In this document: in pieces, positions 49,843 to 57,575 of the stretch
Layout of the letters: each line of letters opens with the position of its first letter
Position numbering within the stretch: position 1 is the first letter of the stretch
Assembly: GCA_964384675.1 (NCBI GenBank)
Contig: CAYLNK010000004.1
Location: 1-62,318 of the forward strand
Source: CAYLNK01 sp964384675
GTDB taxonomy: Bacteria > Acidobacteriota > Thermoanaerobaculia > UBA5066
Length of the DNA: 62,318 nt
Direction of reading: 5' to 3'
Notes under the pieces: model-generated
What the model saw: only the letters and a program-made list of their open reading frames with translations
Told to the model about the DNA's origin: nothing
The model's database searches: none
Translations under genes and position numbers: made by a program

Positions 49843-50973
49843 ATGAGAAGAACGCGACCCCGCTCCCCCGGTACCTTCGCGACCGCCGCCTCGGGGCTCG
49901 CGCTCGCGCTGCTCCTGCCTGCGGGGGACGTCGCCGCGCAGGCCGTGATCAAGGTCAACGACGACGTGAGCTTCAAGCTCGGCTTCCTCCTCCAGGGGCA
50001 GGCGGACTGGCTCGAGGACGCGGCGACCGGCGGCCACACCCAGAACCTCTTCCTGCGGCGCGCCCGGGTGCTGATCGGGGGCAGCGTCGCCAGGAACGTC
50101 TCCTTCTTCTTCGAGACCGACAACCCGAACCTCGGGAAGAACCCGGCCGGCGGCGCGAAGGCGATCTCCACGGGCCTCATCGTCCAGGACGCGTTCGTCT
50201 CCTGGAAGACGCTCGGCACGGACGACCTGATCCTGGACGGCGGCCTCATCCTGACCGGGATCGCCCACAACTCCCTCCAGGGGGCTACCTCGCTGCTCCC
50301 GGTCGACTACGGCGCGTACTCGTTCCTCTTCGGCGCGGCCACGGCCGAGAACAACGTGGTCGGGCGCGACACGGGGTTCCAGGTCCGCGGGTACCCCCTG
50401 GGCAAGCACCTCGAGTACCGGCTCGGCCTCTGGCAGGGCGCCCGGGACTCCGCGAGCCGGCAGTCCTTCCGGACGACGGCGCGCCTCCAGTACAACTTCC
50501 TCGAGGCGGATACCGGCTTCTTCTATTCGGGCACGAGCTTCGGGAAGAAGAAGATCTTCGCCATCGGCGGCGGCCTGGACCTCCAGAAGGACTACACGTC
50601 CTGGGCGGCGGACCTCTACTTCGACCACCCGCTCGGGCCGGGCGCCCTCTCCGCCCAGCTCGACTTCATCCACTACGACGGCGGCAGCTTCCTGAAGACC
50701 GCCGCCGGCGCCCCCAGCCTCCCCAGCCAGACCACCGTCTATGCCGAGGCCGGCTACTACGTCTCCTCGGTCAAGCTGATGCCGTTCTTTACCTACGGCA
50801 GCAAGGACCTCTCGGACGTCGACACGGGTGACGAGACGCGCTGGTCGATCGGCCTCGGGTTCCTCCCGTTCGGCCACAACTTCAACCTCAAGGCGGCCTA
50901 CGGGAAGATCGACCCGAAGAACGCGAAGAGCGTGGATCAGTTCACGATCCAGCTCCAGGCGTTCTATTTCTGA
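49843..50973 (+). CDS. Outer-membrane porin, phosphate-selective porin O/P type
   Basis: 376 residues with a signal peptide (MRRTRPRSPGTFATAASGLA then ALALLLPAG..AQ). The mature protein consists of alternating amphipathic strands, starting KVNDDVSFKLGFLLQGQADW and RRARVLIGGSVARNVSFFFE (the hallmark RRARxxxxG..), and ends with a C-terminal Phe preceded by strand QFTIQLQAFYF, as recognised by the BAM complex. Porins of this family form 16-strand channels for anions. Its placement next to acs and an MHS transporter suggests, by inference, uptake of short-chain carboxylates. ATG 49843 follows a strong AAAGGAGAGG site. Confidence 0.9.
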   Translation: MRRTRPRSPGTFATAASGLALALLLPAGDVAAQAVIKVNDDVSFKLGFLLQGQADWLEDAATGGHTQNLFLRRARVLIGGSVARNVSFFFETDNPNLGKNPAGGAKAISTGLIVQDAFVSWKTLGTDDLILDGGLILTGIAHNSLQGATSLLPVDYGAYSFLFGAATAENNVVGRDTGFQVRGYPLGKHLEYRLGLWQGARDSASRQSFRTTARLQYNFLEADTGFFYSGTSFGKKKIFAIGGGLDLQKDYTSWAADLYFDHPLGPGALSAQLDFIHYDGGSFLKTAAGAPSLPSQTTVYAEAGYYVSSVKLMPFFTYGSKDLSDVDTGDETRWSIGLGFLPFGHNFNLKAAYGKIDPKNAKSVDQFTIQLQAFYF

Positions 50974-51000
50974 AGAGAGAGCGGAGAGATCATCGCCGAT

Positions 51001-51021
51001 CCGTCCCGGGTCCGCGGACGG
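51001..51021 (+). other. Hairpin between the porin and transporter genes
   Basis: CCGTCC (51001-51006) pairs with GGACGG (51016-51021) across a 9-base loop, 28 bases after the porin stop and 34 bases before the transporter start. Without a T-run it may attenuate or process the shared transcript rather than end it. Confidence 0.3.
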
Positions 51022-51055
51022 GCGTGACGGCGCTGGAAGGAAAGGGGAGGTAGAG

Positions 51056-52690
51056 ATGAGCGATTCGGCAGCCGCCAAGGTCAACGAGTCGGGTATTCCG
51101 ACTCTCACTTCCGCGGAGGAGCGGCGCGTCATCGTCGCCTCCTCCGTCGGGACCGTCTTCGAGTGGTACGACTTCTACCTGTACGCGACGCTGGCGCCCT
51201 TCTTCGCGGCCCTGTTCTTCCCGAAGGGGAACGACACCGCCGCGCTGCTGTCGGCGTTCGCGACTTACGCCGCCGGGTTCCTGGTCCGGCCCTTCGGGGC
51301 GATCTTCTTCGGGCGCATCGGCGACCTGGTGGGGCGGAAGTACACGTTCCTGGTCACGATCGTGGTCATGGGCTCGGCGACCTTCCTCGTCGGCCTGCTG
51401 CCCACGTACGAGAGGGTGGGGATGCTCGCTCCCATCATGCTCGTCACGCTCCGATGCCTCCAGGGCCTCGCGCTCGGCGGCGAGTACGGAGGCGCGGCGA
51501 CGTACGTGGCCGAGCACGCCCCCGACGGCAAGCGCGGCTTCGCGACGAGCTGGATCCAGACCACGGCGACCGTGGGCTTCTTCCTCGCTCTCGTGGTGAT
51601 CGCCACCTGCCGGTCCATGATGACCCCGGATGCGTTCAAGACCTGGGGCTGGCGGGTCCCGTTCGTCCTGTCGATCCTCCTGCTCATGGTCTCGGTCTAC
51701 ATCCGGCTGAAGCTGCAGGAATCCCCGGTCTTCGCGCGGATGAAGCGGCAGGGCAAGGCGTCCCTCTCGCCGCTCATCGACAGCTTCTTCAAGTACCCGA
51801 ACAACAAGTACGTGGCCCTCGCGCTCTTCGGCGCGACCGCGGGCCAGGGCGTCGTCTGGTACACGGGCCAGTTCTACGCGATGTTCTTCCTGACGATCAC
51901 CCTGAAGATGGACTACCTGACGGCCTACATGCTGATCGGGGCGTCGCTCCTCATCGGCACGCCGTTCTTCATCCTCTTCGGCAGCTGGTCCGACAAGATC
52001 GGGCGCCGGAACATCATCCTGCTCGGTTGCCTCATCGCGGCCGTCACGTACTTCCCGCTCTTCAAGGGGCTCACCCACTACGCCAACCCGGCCCTCGAGA
52101 AGTACCAGGCGGCGACCAAGATCAGCGTCGCGGCCACCGAGTGCAACTTCCACATCTTCCCCACCCCGGGCACGAAGTACTCGGATTGCGACAAGGCCCG
52201 GGACGTCCTGACGAAGGCGGGGGTCTCCTACGACCTGCTGCCCCCGGTGCCCGGCTTCAGCGTCGTCACCCGGGTCGGCGACCGTGAGATCCAGGGGTAC
52301 GACGCCACGGCCGAGGCCAGGATCAAGGCCGCCCTGAAGGAGACCGGCCACCCCGGGGACAAGCTCGACAAATCGCAGATCAACTACCCGATGGTGCTGC
52401 TGCTCCTGGTGATCATGGTGATCTACGTGACGATGGTCTACGGGCCGATCGCCGCGTATCTCGTCGAGCTCTTCCCGACGAACATCCGCTACACCTCGAT
52501 GTCGCTTCCGTACCACATCGGCAACGGGTGGTTCGGCGGCATGCTGCCTCTCCTCGCCACGGCCATGGTGGCGGCATCGGGCAACATCTACTACGGCCTC
52601 TGGTATCCGATCGTCGTCTCCGTCATCACCGTGATCATCGGAGGGATCTTCCTGCACGACACCAAGGACGTGAAGTTCCACGAGGTCTGA
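51056..52690 (+). CDS. MHS-family (metabolite:H+ symporter) MFS transporter
   Basis: 544 residues, from ATG 51056 with GGGGAGG upstream. The MFS signature of the MHS group is present: SSVGTVFEWYDFYLYATLAP in TM1, then RPFGAIFFGRIGDLVGRKYT (RPxGxxxxGxxGDxxGRK). ALGGEYGGAATYVAEHAP marks TM4-5. TM10 has YGPIAAYLVELFPTNIRYT. A soluble insertion of ~100 residues (about 343-445) splits the C-terminal half before TM9-10 and contains two Cys; it is absent from typical ~430-residue MHS transporters. Members import carboxylates such as proline, alpha-ketoglutarate or shikimate. The neighbours suggest acetate or propionate, but the substrate is not shown. Confidence 0.9.
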   Translation: MSDSAAAKVNESGIPTLTSAEERRVIVASSVGTVFEWYDFYLYATLAPFFAALFFPKGNDTAALLSAFATYAAGFLVRPFGAIFFGRIGDLVGRKYTFLVTIVVMGSATFLVGLLPTYERVGMLAPIMLVTLRCLQGLALGGEYGGAATYVAEHAPDGKRGFATSWIQTTATVGFFLALVVIATCRSMMTPDAFKTWGWRVPFVLSILLLMVSVYIRLKLQESPVFARMKRQGKASLSPLIDSFFKYPNNKYVALALFGATAGQGVVWYTGQFYAMFFLTITLKMDYLTAYMLIGASLLIGTPFFILFGSWSDKIGRRNIILLGCLIAAVTYFPLFKGLTHYANPALEKYQAATKISVAATECNFHIFPTPGTKYSDCDKARDVLTKAGVSYDLLPPVPGFSVVTRVGDREIQGYDATAEARIKAALKETGHPGDKLDKSQINYPMVLLLLVIMVIYVTMVYGPIAAYLVELFPTNIRYTSMSLPYHIGNGWFGGMLPLLATAMVAASGNIYYGLWYPIVVSVITVIIGGIFLHDTKDVKFHEV

Positions 52691-52711
52691 CGGTCATTCG
52701 CTGAAACCCGA

Positions 52712-52744
52712 GAAGGGGCGGGACCGTGACGGGCCTGCCCCTTC
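52712..52744 (+). terminator. Terminator-like hairpin after the MHS transporter gene
   Basis: An 11-bp stem (GAAGGGGCGGG with CCTGCCCCTTC, one G-U pair) with an 11-base loop lies 21 bases after the transporter stop and is followed by CCTCTTCC, a modest pyrimidine run. It may end the porin-transporter transcript or modulate read-through into the universal stress gene. Confidence 0.5.
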
Positions 52745-52767
52745 CCTCTTCCGGAAGGAGGAACACC

Positions 52768-53199
52768 ATGGCGACCCAGATCCTCTACTCCACGGACTTC
52801 TCGGAGATCTCCGCCCACGCGTTCGACGAGGCCGTGAAGCTCGCGAAGCTGATGGGCGCCGAGCTCGTGATCGGTCACGTCCTCCACTTTCCCCCGATGC
52901 TCTCCGACCTCCCCGCGATGACGGAGGAGAAGGAGGACGCCATGCGCCTCTGGTGCACTCACCGGCTCGACGAGCTGGCCGCGCGCGCGGAGGCGGCCGG
53001 AGTGAAGGCGCGGACAGCTCTAAGGGAAGGGGCTCACGCCCACGCCGGAATCACGAAGCTGGCCGAGGAGACGAGCGCCCTGATGATCGTCCTCGGCACG
53101 CACGGGCGGACCGGCCTGTCCAAGCTCGTGCTGGGAAGCGTCGCCGCGCGGGTGATCACCGAGGCGCCGTGTCCGGTCCTGACGGTCCGGGCGACGTAG
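52768..53199 (+). CDS. Universal stress protein (UspA family)
   Basis: 143 residues; ATG 52768 with AAGGAGG seven bases upstream. One UspA domain: QILYSTDFSEISAHAFDEAV at the start and the ATP-binding signature GTHGRTGLSKLVLGSVAARV (G-2x-G-9x-G[ST]) near 114-133, ending CPVLTVRA. It probably binds ATP and protects against stress in the cytoplasm. Its last 44 bases overlap the C-terminal coding sequence of the convergent kinase-UspA fusion, so the two USP genes sit tail to tail. Confidence 0.92.
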   Translation: MATQILYSTDFSEISAHAFDEAVKLAKLMGAELVIGHVLHFPPMLSDLPAMTEEKEDAMRLWCTHRLDELAARAEAAGVKARTALREGAHAHAGITKLAEETSALMIVLGTHGRTGLSKLVLGSVAARVITEAPCPVLTVRAT

Positions 53200-54628
53200 G
53201 CGCCTCGACCCGGCCCGGCCCGGCTTCCTGAGAGGCTCTCGGCGGTCGGACGACCGTCACGGTGCACGGCGCCTTCGCGGCCACCTCCGCCGAGACGCTT
53301 CCCAGGATGTTGCGCAGGGTCGAGCTCGTCCGGGCGCCCATGACCACGTGGTCGACCTGGTTGGACTCGGCGTACTCGAGGATCGCCGACGCCGGATCCG
53401 GCGACTCCAGGACGTGGAACGTGATCCGCGACTCCTCCACGCCGAGCGGCCGCGCCCAGCTCCGGAGCTCGGCGAGCCTCTTCAGGTGCTTGTTCTGCCC
53501 CTCCTCGTCCAGCGTCCGGTCGAGCGCGATCCGGTGGTGCTTGAGGATGTTGACGCACGCGAACCGCGCGCCCGGGAGCCGCTCGAGGCCTCGCTTCACG
53601 GTGTCCAGCAGGGCGTCCGCGAGGGCCTCCGAGCCCTCGGCGAGGTCGATCGCGACCATGACGATCGGGGCCGTCGAGACCGGCGGAGCGGTGGCGTGCT
53701 TCATCACCGGCGCGTCGTCCCATTGCTGGAAGCGGCGGCGGATCGCGACGCTCCACGGGTCCTGCCGCATCCGCTCCGAGCGCGCCGTGAGCTTCACGTC
53801 GTCCGGGTGCGCCAGGTCGAAGGCGAGCTGGGCCGCGGATGGATGCCGCCGGGACGGATCCACCTCCAGGCAGCGCAGGACGACCTCCTGGAGCCACGGC
53901 GGGTAGTCGGGGCGCAGGCGGCGTGGCGGCACCGGGTCGCGCCAGAGCCTCTTGTAGAGCCGGCTCTTCCCTTTCGGGTCGCCGAACGGGCGGACGCCCG
54001 TCGAGAAGAAGTAGAGGAGCACGCCGAGCGCGAAGAGGTCGCTCCGGTGGTCCCGGCGCACGCCGAGGACCTGCTCGGGCGCCATGTACGGGCCCGTGCC
54101 GTACGGCAGGCGGAACTCCTCGGCCATCAGGTCCGGCAGCCGTGCGTGCCGCGCGAGCCCGAAGTCGACGAGGACCGCCTCGTCGGACTGGCGCATCACG
54201 ATGTTGGACGGCTTCACGTCCAGGTGGATCACGTGCTGGAGATGGAGGTCGTGGATGGCGATCGCGACCGTGGTCCCGATCGAGGCGACGTCCTCGTACG
54301 GCAGCGGCAGCCGGCCGAGCAGCGGCAGGAGGGACGGCCCCGGGATCTGCTCCATGACGAGGTAGGGCCGGGTCGCGAAGTCGCCTGCCGCGACGAACCT
54401 CGGGACGTGGATTCCCGAGAGCCTGGGCAGGATCATCTGCTCCATCTCGAAGCTGACGATGGCGGCCGCGTCCATCCCCTCGAGGATGCTCGGCACCTTC
54501 ATCAGGATCGGGAACGTGACGTCGGGGTGCGTCACCTTCCGGAGCGTGGACATGCCTCCCTCGTGGATCAGCTCGCCGACCAGGAAGCCGTCGATCACGT
54601 CCCCGGCCTGGACCCGCTGGCGCGCCAC
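53156..54628 (-). CDS. Ser/Thr protein kinase fused to a C-terminal UspA domain
   Basis: 490 residues from GTG 54628. The kinase domain covers about 10-290: glycine-rich IHEGGMSTLRKV, the ATP-anchoring lysine in ILMKVPS, the catalytic loop HLDVKPSNIV (His-Leu-Asp in place of His-Arg-Asp), VDFGLAR and the APE motif MAPEQV. A linker leads to a UspA-like domain at about 315-475 (VMVAIDLAEGSEALADALLD; HVVMGARTSSTLRNILGSVS with the G-S-T/S motif). There is no transmembrane helix. The fusion could sense ATP or stress and phosphorylate proteins; the free-standing USP gene convergent at its 3' end is a candidate partner. A metallophosphoesterase gene lies 6 bases upstream on the same strand. Confidence 0.9.
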   Translation of the reverse strand: MARQRVQAGDVIDGFLVGELIHEGGMSTLRKVTHPDVTFPILMKVPSILEGMDAAAIVSFEMEQMILPRLSGIHVPRFVAAGDFATRPYLVMEQIPGPSLLPLLGRLPLPYEDVASIGTTVAIAIHDLHLQHVIHLDVKPSNIVMRQSDEAVLVDFGLARHARLPDLMAEEFRLPYGTGPYMAPEQVLGVRRDHRSDLFALGVLLYFFSTGVRPFGDPKGKSRLYKRLWRDPVPPRRLRPDYPPWLQEVVLRCLEVDPSRRHPSAAQLAFDLAHPDDVKLTARSERMRQDPWSVAIRRRFQQWDDAPVMKHATAPPVSTAPIVMVAIDLAEGSEALADALLDTVKRGLERLPGARFACVNILKHHRIALDRTLDEEGQNKHLKRLAELRSWARPLGVEESRITFHVLESPDPASAILEYAESNQVDHVVMGARTSSTLRNILGSVSAEVAAKAPCTVTVVRPPRASQEAGPGRVEAPTSPGPSGPDTAPR

Positions 54629-54634
54629 GCTCCG

Positions 54635-55396
54635 TCAGACCCCTTTCCGGAGCCGCTCGGCGAGCCAGGGGGGAAGGCCCGCGGCCAGAACCTTCGCCGC
54701 CGCGGTCTCCACGTCGTACGGGACCCGCATGTAGGTGATCTCGGATCTCTTCGAGTCGAAGAGAGCGTAAGAGGCCGCGGGGTTGCCGTCCCTGGGCTGG
54801 CCCACGGAACCGACCACGGCGAGCCAGCGCCTGTGGGACGTCAGCGGGATCGGGGAGCCGGCCACCGGCCGGAACGTGACCACCTTCCACATCTCGGTGA
54901 CGCTGTCCCAGATCTCCGACATGCTGTACAGCATCGGCTTGTGCACGTGTCCGCAGAACGTGATCCGGGAGGCGGCGGCCCGCATGCTCCGCCTGGCGTC
55001 GTGGGCGTCCGCGACGTAGGTCCAGCTCCGCGGCGAGACGGCGTCGGCGTGGACGAAGAGGCGTCCGTCCTCCTCCAGCGTGGGCGGCAGGCCCGCCAGG
55101 AACGCCCGGTCGGCGGGGCCGAGCTGTCCCTGGGTCCACTCGATCGCGGCCCGCGCCTGGGAGTCCATCGACTCGGCTCGCCCGCCCACGGCCGCGTCGT
55201 GATTGCCGAGGAGGGCGACGTCCCCCGCGGCGACTCTCCGGCGAAGGGTTCCGATCACCCACTCCGGATCGGCGCCGTAGCCCACGTAGTCCCCCAGGAA
55301 GACGGTGCGGCCGACACCGCGGGCGTCCGCGTGGGCGAGGCACGCTTCGAGCGCGCCCCGGTTGGCGTGGATATCCGCCATCAGGGCGATCAGCAT
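54635..55396 (-). CDS. Calcineurin-like metallophosphoesterase (YfcE/ApaH type)
   Basis: 253 residues from ATG 55396. The five phosphoesterase motifs are visible: ALMADIHANRGAL (D-x-H), FLGDYVGYGADP (GDxxxYG), LLGNHDAAVG (GNHD), FVHADAVSPRSW and FCGHVHKPML (GHTHxP type). Together they form a two-metal site. Such enzymes hydrolyse phosphodiesters, protein phosphates or nucleotides. Its start is upstream of, and its stop 6 bases from, the kinase-USP gene, so it may reverse the phosphorylation made by its neighbour (inferred). Cytoplasmic. Confidence 0.92.
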   Translation of the reverse strand: MLIALMADIHANRGALEACLAHADARGVGRTVFLGDYVGYGADPEWVIGTLRRRVAAGDVALLGNHDAAVGGRAESMDSQARAAIEWTQGQLGPADRAFLAGLPPTLEEDGRLFVHADAVSPRSWTYVADAHDARRSMRAAASRITFCGHVHKPMLYSMSEIWDSVTEMWKVVTFRPVAGSPIPLTSHRRWLAVVGSVGQPRDGNPAASYALFDSKRSEITYMRVPYDVETAAAKVLAAGLPPWLAERLRKGV

Positions 55397-55500
55397 GAGG
55401 TTCGGGGCACCGAGCCCTATCGTAGTCCTCCCACGGAGGGCGCCCGGGCCGGTCGCTCGCGTTGGACACCGTGCTAGCCTCCGCGAAAAAAGGAGTCCCC

Positions 55501-55908
55501 ATGCCGAATCCTTTCGTTCACGTCGAGCTCCACACGGCCGACCTGAAGGCCGCCAAGAAGTTCTACCGCTCCCTGTTCGACTGGAAGCTGGAGGACGTGA
55601 AGATGGGGCCCGGGATGAAGTACACGATGCTCGACGTCGGCAAGGGTGTCGGCGGCGGCATGATGACGAAGCCGGCCCCCGAGGCTCCGGCCCAGTGGCT
55701 CTCGTACGTGGAGGTCGAGGACCTCGCCAAGACCGTCGCGAAAGCGCGGAAGATGGGCGCGAACGTGATCGTCGAGGGCCAGGAGGTGCCGGAGATGGGG
55801 ACGCTCGCCATCTTCGTCGACCCGACCGGCGCGATGCTCGGGCTCTGGCAGCCCGCGAAGAAGAAGCCGGCGCGGAAGGCGGCTGCCAAGCCCGCCGCCA
55901 AGCGCTGA
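55501..55908 (+). CDS. VOC-family protein with lysine-rich tail
   Basis: 135 residues from ATG 55501 with AAAGGAG upstream. A VOC fold: PFVHVELHTADLKAAKKFYRSL at the start, WLSYVEVEDLAKTVAKARKMGA opening the second module, and LAIFVDPTGAMLGLWQ at the end. It is close to the '27 kDa antigen'-like or glyoxalase-resembling group; no metal-binding function is proved. The last ~20 residues are Lys/Ala/Arg-rich (KKKPARKAAAKPAAKR), resembling a histone-like tail that may bind DNA or acidic surfaces. Confidence 0.87.
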   Translation: MPNPFVHVELHTADLKAAKKFYRSLFDWKLEDVKMGPGMKYTMLDVGKGVGGGMMTKPAPEAPAQWLSYVEVEDLAKTVAKARKMGANVIVEGQEVPEMGTLAIFVDPTGAMLGLWQPAKKKPARKAAAKPAAKR

Positions 55909-55914
55909 GCACCA

Positions 55915-55935
55915 CCCGCCGGCGCCGCCGGCGGG
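55915..55935 (+). terminator. Strong GC hairpin after the VOC gene
   Basis: CCCGCCGGC (55915-55923) and GCCGGCGGG (55927-55935) form a perfect 9-bp stem with a 3-base loop, 6 bases after the VOC stop. There is no T-run, so it is more a GC-type terminator or mRNA stabiliser than a classic intrinsic one. Confidence 0.45.
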
Positions 55936-55959
55936 CGATCGGGCGACAATGCCGTCTTT

Positions 55960-55984
55960 CGCGGGGCCGCCACGAGGCCCCGCG
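55960..55984 (+). promoter_or_regulatory. 9-bp leader hairpin just upstream of the carbamate kinase start
   Basis: CGCGGGGCC (55960-55968) pairs perfectly with GGCCCCGCG (55976-55984) across a 7-base loop. It ends 11 bases before the ATG at 55996, leaving only a weak GAGG as ribosome-binding site. The stem could limit or tune translation. Confidence 0.4.
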
Positions 55985-55995
55985 GTGAGGGTGTG

Positions 55996-56925
55996 ATGCG
56001 AGTCGTAGTGGCCCTGGGCGGTAACGCCCTCCTCCGGCGCGGCGAGCCGATGACGGCCGAGAACCAGCGCGCGAACGTGCGCGTCGCGGCCGAGGTGCTC
56101 GCCCCGGTCGCGCTGGAGCACCAGCTCGTCATCTCTCACGGGAACGGTCCGCAGGTGGGGCTCCTCGCCCTGCAGGCCGCGTCGTACGCCGGTGTCGAGC
56201 CGTACCCGCTCGACGTCCTGGGGGCGCAGACCGAAGGGATGATCGGCTACATGATCGAGCAGGAGCTGGGGAACCTCCTGCCGTTCCAGGTCCCCTTCGC
56301 GACGGTGCTGACGATGGTCGAGGTCGACCCGAAGGACCCCGCCTTCCAGAACCCGACGAAGCCGATCGGGCCCGTCTACTCCGAGGAGGAGGCGAAGCGC
56401 CTGTCGGCGGAGAAGGGGTGGACGGTCGCGCGGGACGGCGACCGGTTCCGGCGGGTGGTCCCGTCCCCGCTCCCGACGCGGATCTTCGAGATCCGGCCGA
56501 TCAAGTGGCTGCTCGAGAAGGGCGCCATCGTGGTGTGCGCGGGGGGCGGCGGCATCCCGACGATGTACGGCGAGGACGGCAAGCTGCGCGGGGCCGAGGT
56601 GGTGATCGACAAGGACCGCGCCAGCGCGCTCCTGGCCCAGCAGCTCGAGGCCGACGTCTTCGTGATGGCGACGGACGTGGCCGGGGTCGCGGTGAGCTGG
56701 GGAAAGCCGGACGCCCGGGTGATCCGGCGCGCGTCGCCCTCGGCGCTCGGCCGCTACGACTTCGCGTCCGGCTCGATGGGCCCGAAGGTCGAGGCGGCCC
56801 GCGACTTCGCGGCCCGTACCGGAAAGGTCGCGGCCATCGGCGCCCTCGGCGACATCGCGCTCATCCTGGAGGGGAGGGCCGGCACGATCGTGACGAACGA
56901 CGTCGCGACGATCGAGTGGGGCTGA
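55996..56925 (+). CDS. arcC: Carbamate kinase
   Basis: 309 residues from ATG 55996 (a GTG at 55993 is directly before it). The amino-acid-kinase fold is clear: VALGGNALLRRGEPMTAENQ, ISHGNGPQVGLLALQAAS, a hydrophobic YPLDVLGAQTEGMIGYMIEQ, VVCAGGGGIPTMYGEDGKLR, VIDKDRASALLAQQL and FASGSMGPKVEAARDFA. It catalyses the reversible phosphoryl transfer between ATP and carbamate; in catabolic direction it makes ATP from carbamoyl phosphate. There is no arcA or arcB next to it, so its pathway partner is elsewhere or it serves another carbamoyl-phosphate route. It converges with the DUF4833 gene (6 bases). Confidence 0.95.
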   Translation: MRVVVALGGNALLRRGEPMTAENQRANVRVAAEVLAPVALEHQLVISHGNGPQVGLLALQAASYAGVEPYPLDVLGAQTEGMIGYMIEQELGNLLPFQVPFATVLTMVEVDPKDPAFQNPTKPIGPVYSEEEAKRLSAEKGWTVARDGDRFRRVVPSPLPTRIFEIRPIKWLLEKGAIVVCAGGGGIPTMYGEDGKLRGAEVVIDKDRASALLAQQLEADVFVMATDVAGVAVSWGKPDARVIRRASPSALGRYDFASGSMGPKVEAARDFAARTGKVAAIGALGDIALILEGRAGTIVTNDVATIEWG

Positions 56926-56931
56926 GGACGG

Positions 56932-57531
56932 TCAACGGCTCCCGGCCATCGTCCCCGCTTCCGGGGGCGCGCCCTTCGGAACGACCCGGTGGGCGACGGG
57001 CGCGAGGGTGGACGTCGAGGTGCCGGAGAAGTCGATGTGGTGCACCTTCGGGATCAGGCCGCCCTCGGTCGAGATGAAGACGCTCTCGACCGCCATCTCC
57101 TCGCCGTCGAGGGTGACGAAGGCGTGCACCCGGGCCCCGGCCTCCGTCTCGATCTCCTCGGCGCGGAAGACGATGCCCTGAAGGGCCTTCACGGAGAAAC
57201 GCACCTCGTGCGCGCCGATCTCCAGGAACTTGATCCCGTAGGCCCTGGTCCTCTCGAGGTTCGTCAGCTCCTCGCGCGCGCCGCCGCGCGTCTTCATGAC
57301 CCAGTAGACCTGGAGCGGGACGCGCGCGTGGAAGCCCTCGGTCGTCAGGTTCGCCTCGTAGACGAGCTCGTTCTGGTTCAGGCTCCGCCTCACCAGGAAG
57401 ACCGGCTGCGCGCAAGGCGGGTGGCACGGGCCCGGGACGGGGTCGGGCGGCGGCTCCCCGGACGCGATTGCCCCGGCCGGCGTCAGCGCCAGGACCAGCA
57501 GCAGGGGCAGGGGGGATCCTCGGGCGCGCAT
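56932..57531 (-). CDS. Secreted DUF4833-like protein
   Basis: 199 residues with a signal peptide (MRARGSPLPLLLVLALTPAG then AIASG) and a short Cys/Pro segment (GPCHPPCAQP). From ~45 to 180 the beta-rich domain contains VFLVRRSLNQNELVYEANL, VYWVMKTRGGAREELTNLER and VFISTEGGLIPKVHHIDFSG, which resembles DUF4833. No enzymatic motif was recognised. It is divergent from the YchF-like gene (44-base space) and convergent with carbamate kinase. Confidence 0.8.
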   Translation of the reverse strand: MRARGSPLPLLLVLALTPAGAIASGEPPPDPVPGPCHPPCAQPVFLVRRSLNQNELVYEANLTTEGFHARVPLQVYWVMKTRGGAREELTNLERTRAYGIKFLEIGAHEVRFSVKALQGIVFRAEEIETEAGARVHAFVTLDGEEMAVESVFISTEGGLIPKVHHIDFSGTSTSTLAPVAHRVVPKGAPPEAGTMAGSR

Positions 57532-57575
57532 GGAGCGGGCATGGTACTCCCGCCCATCTGCGGCAGAATCGAGCC

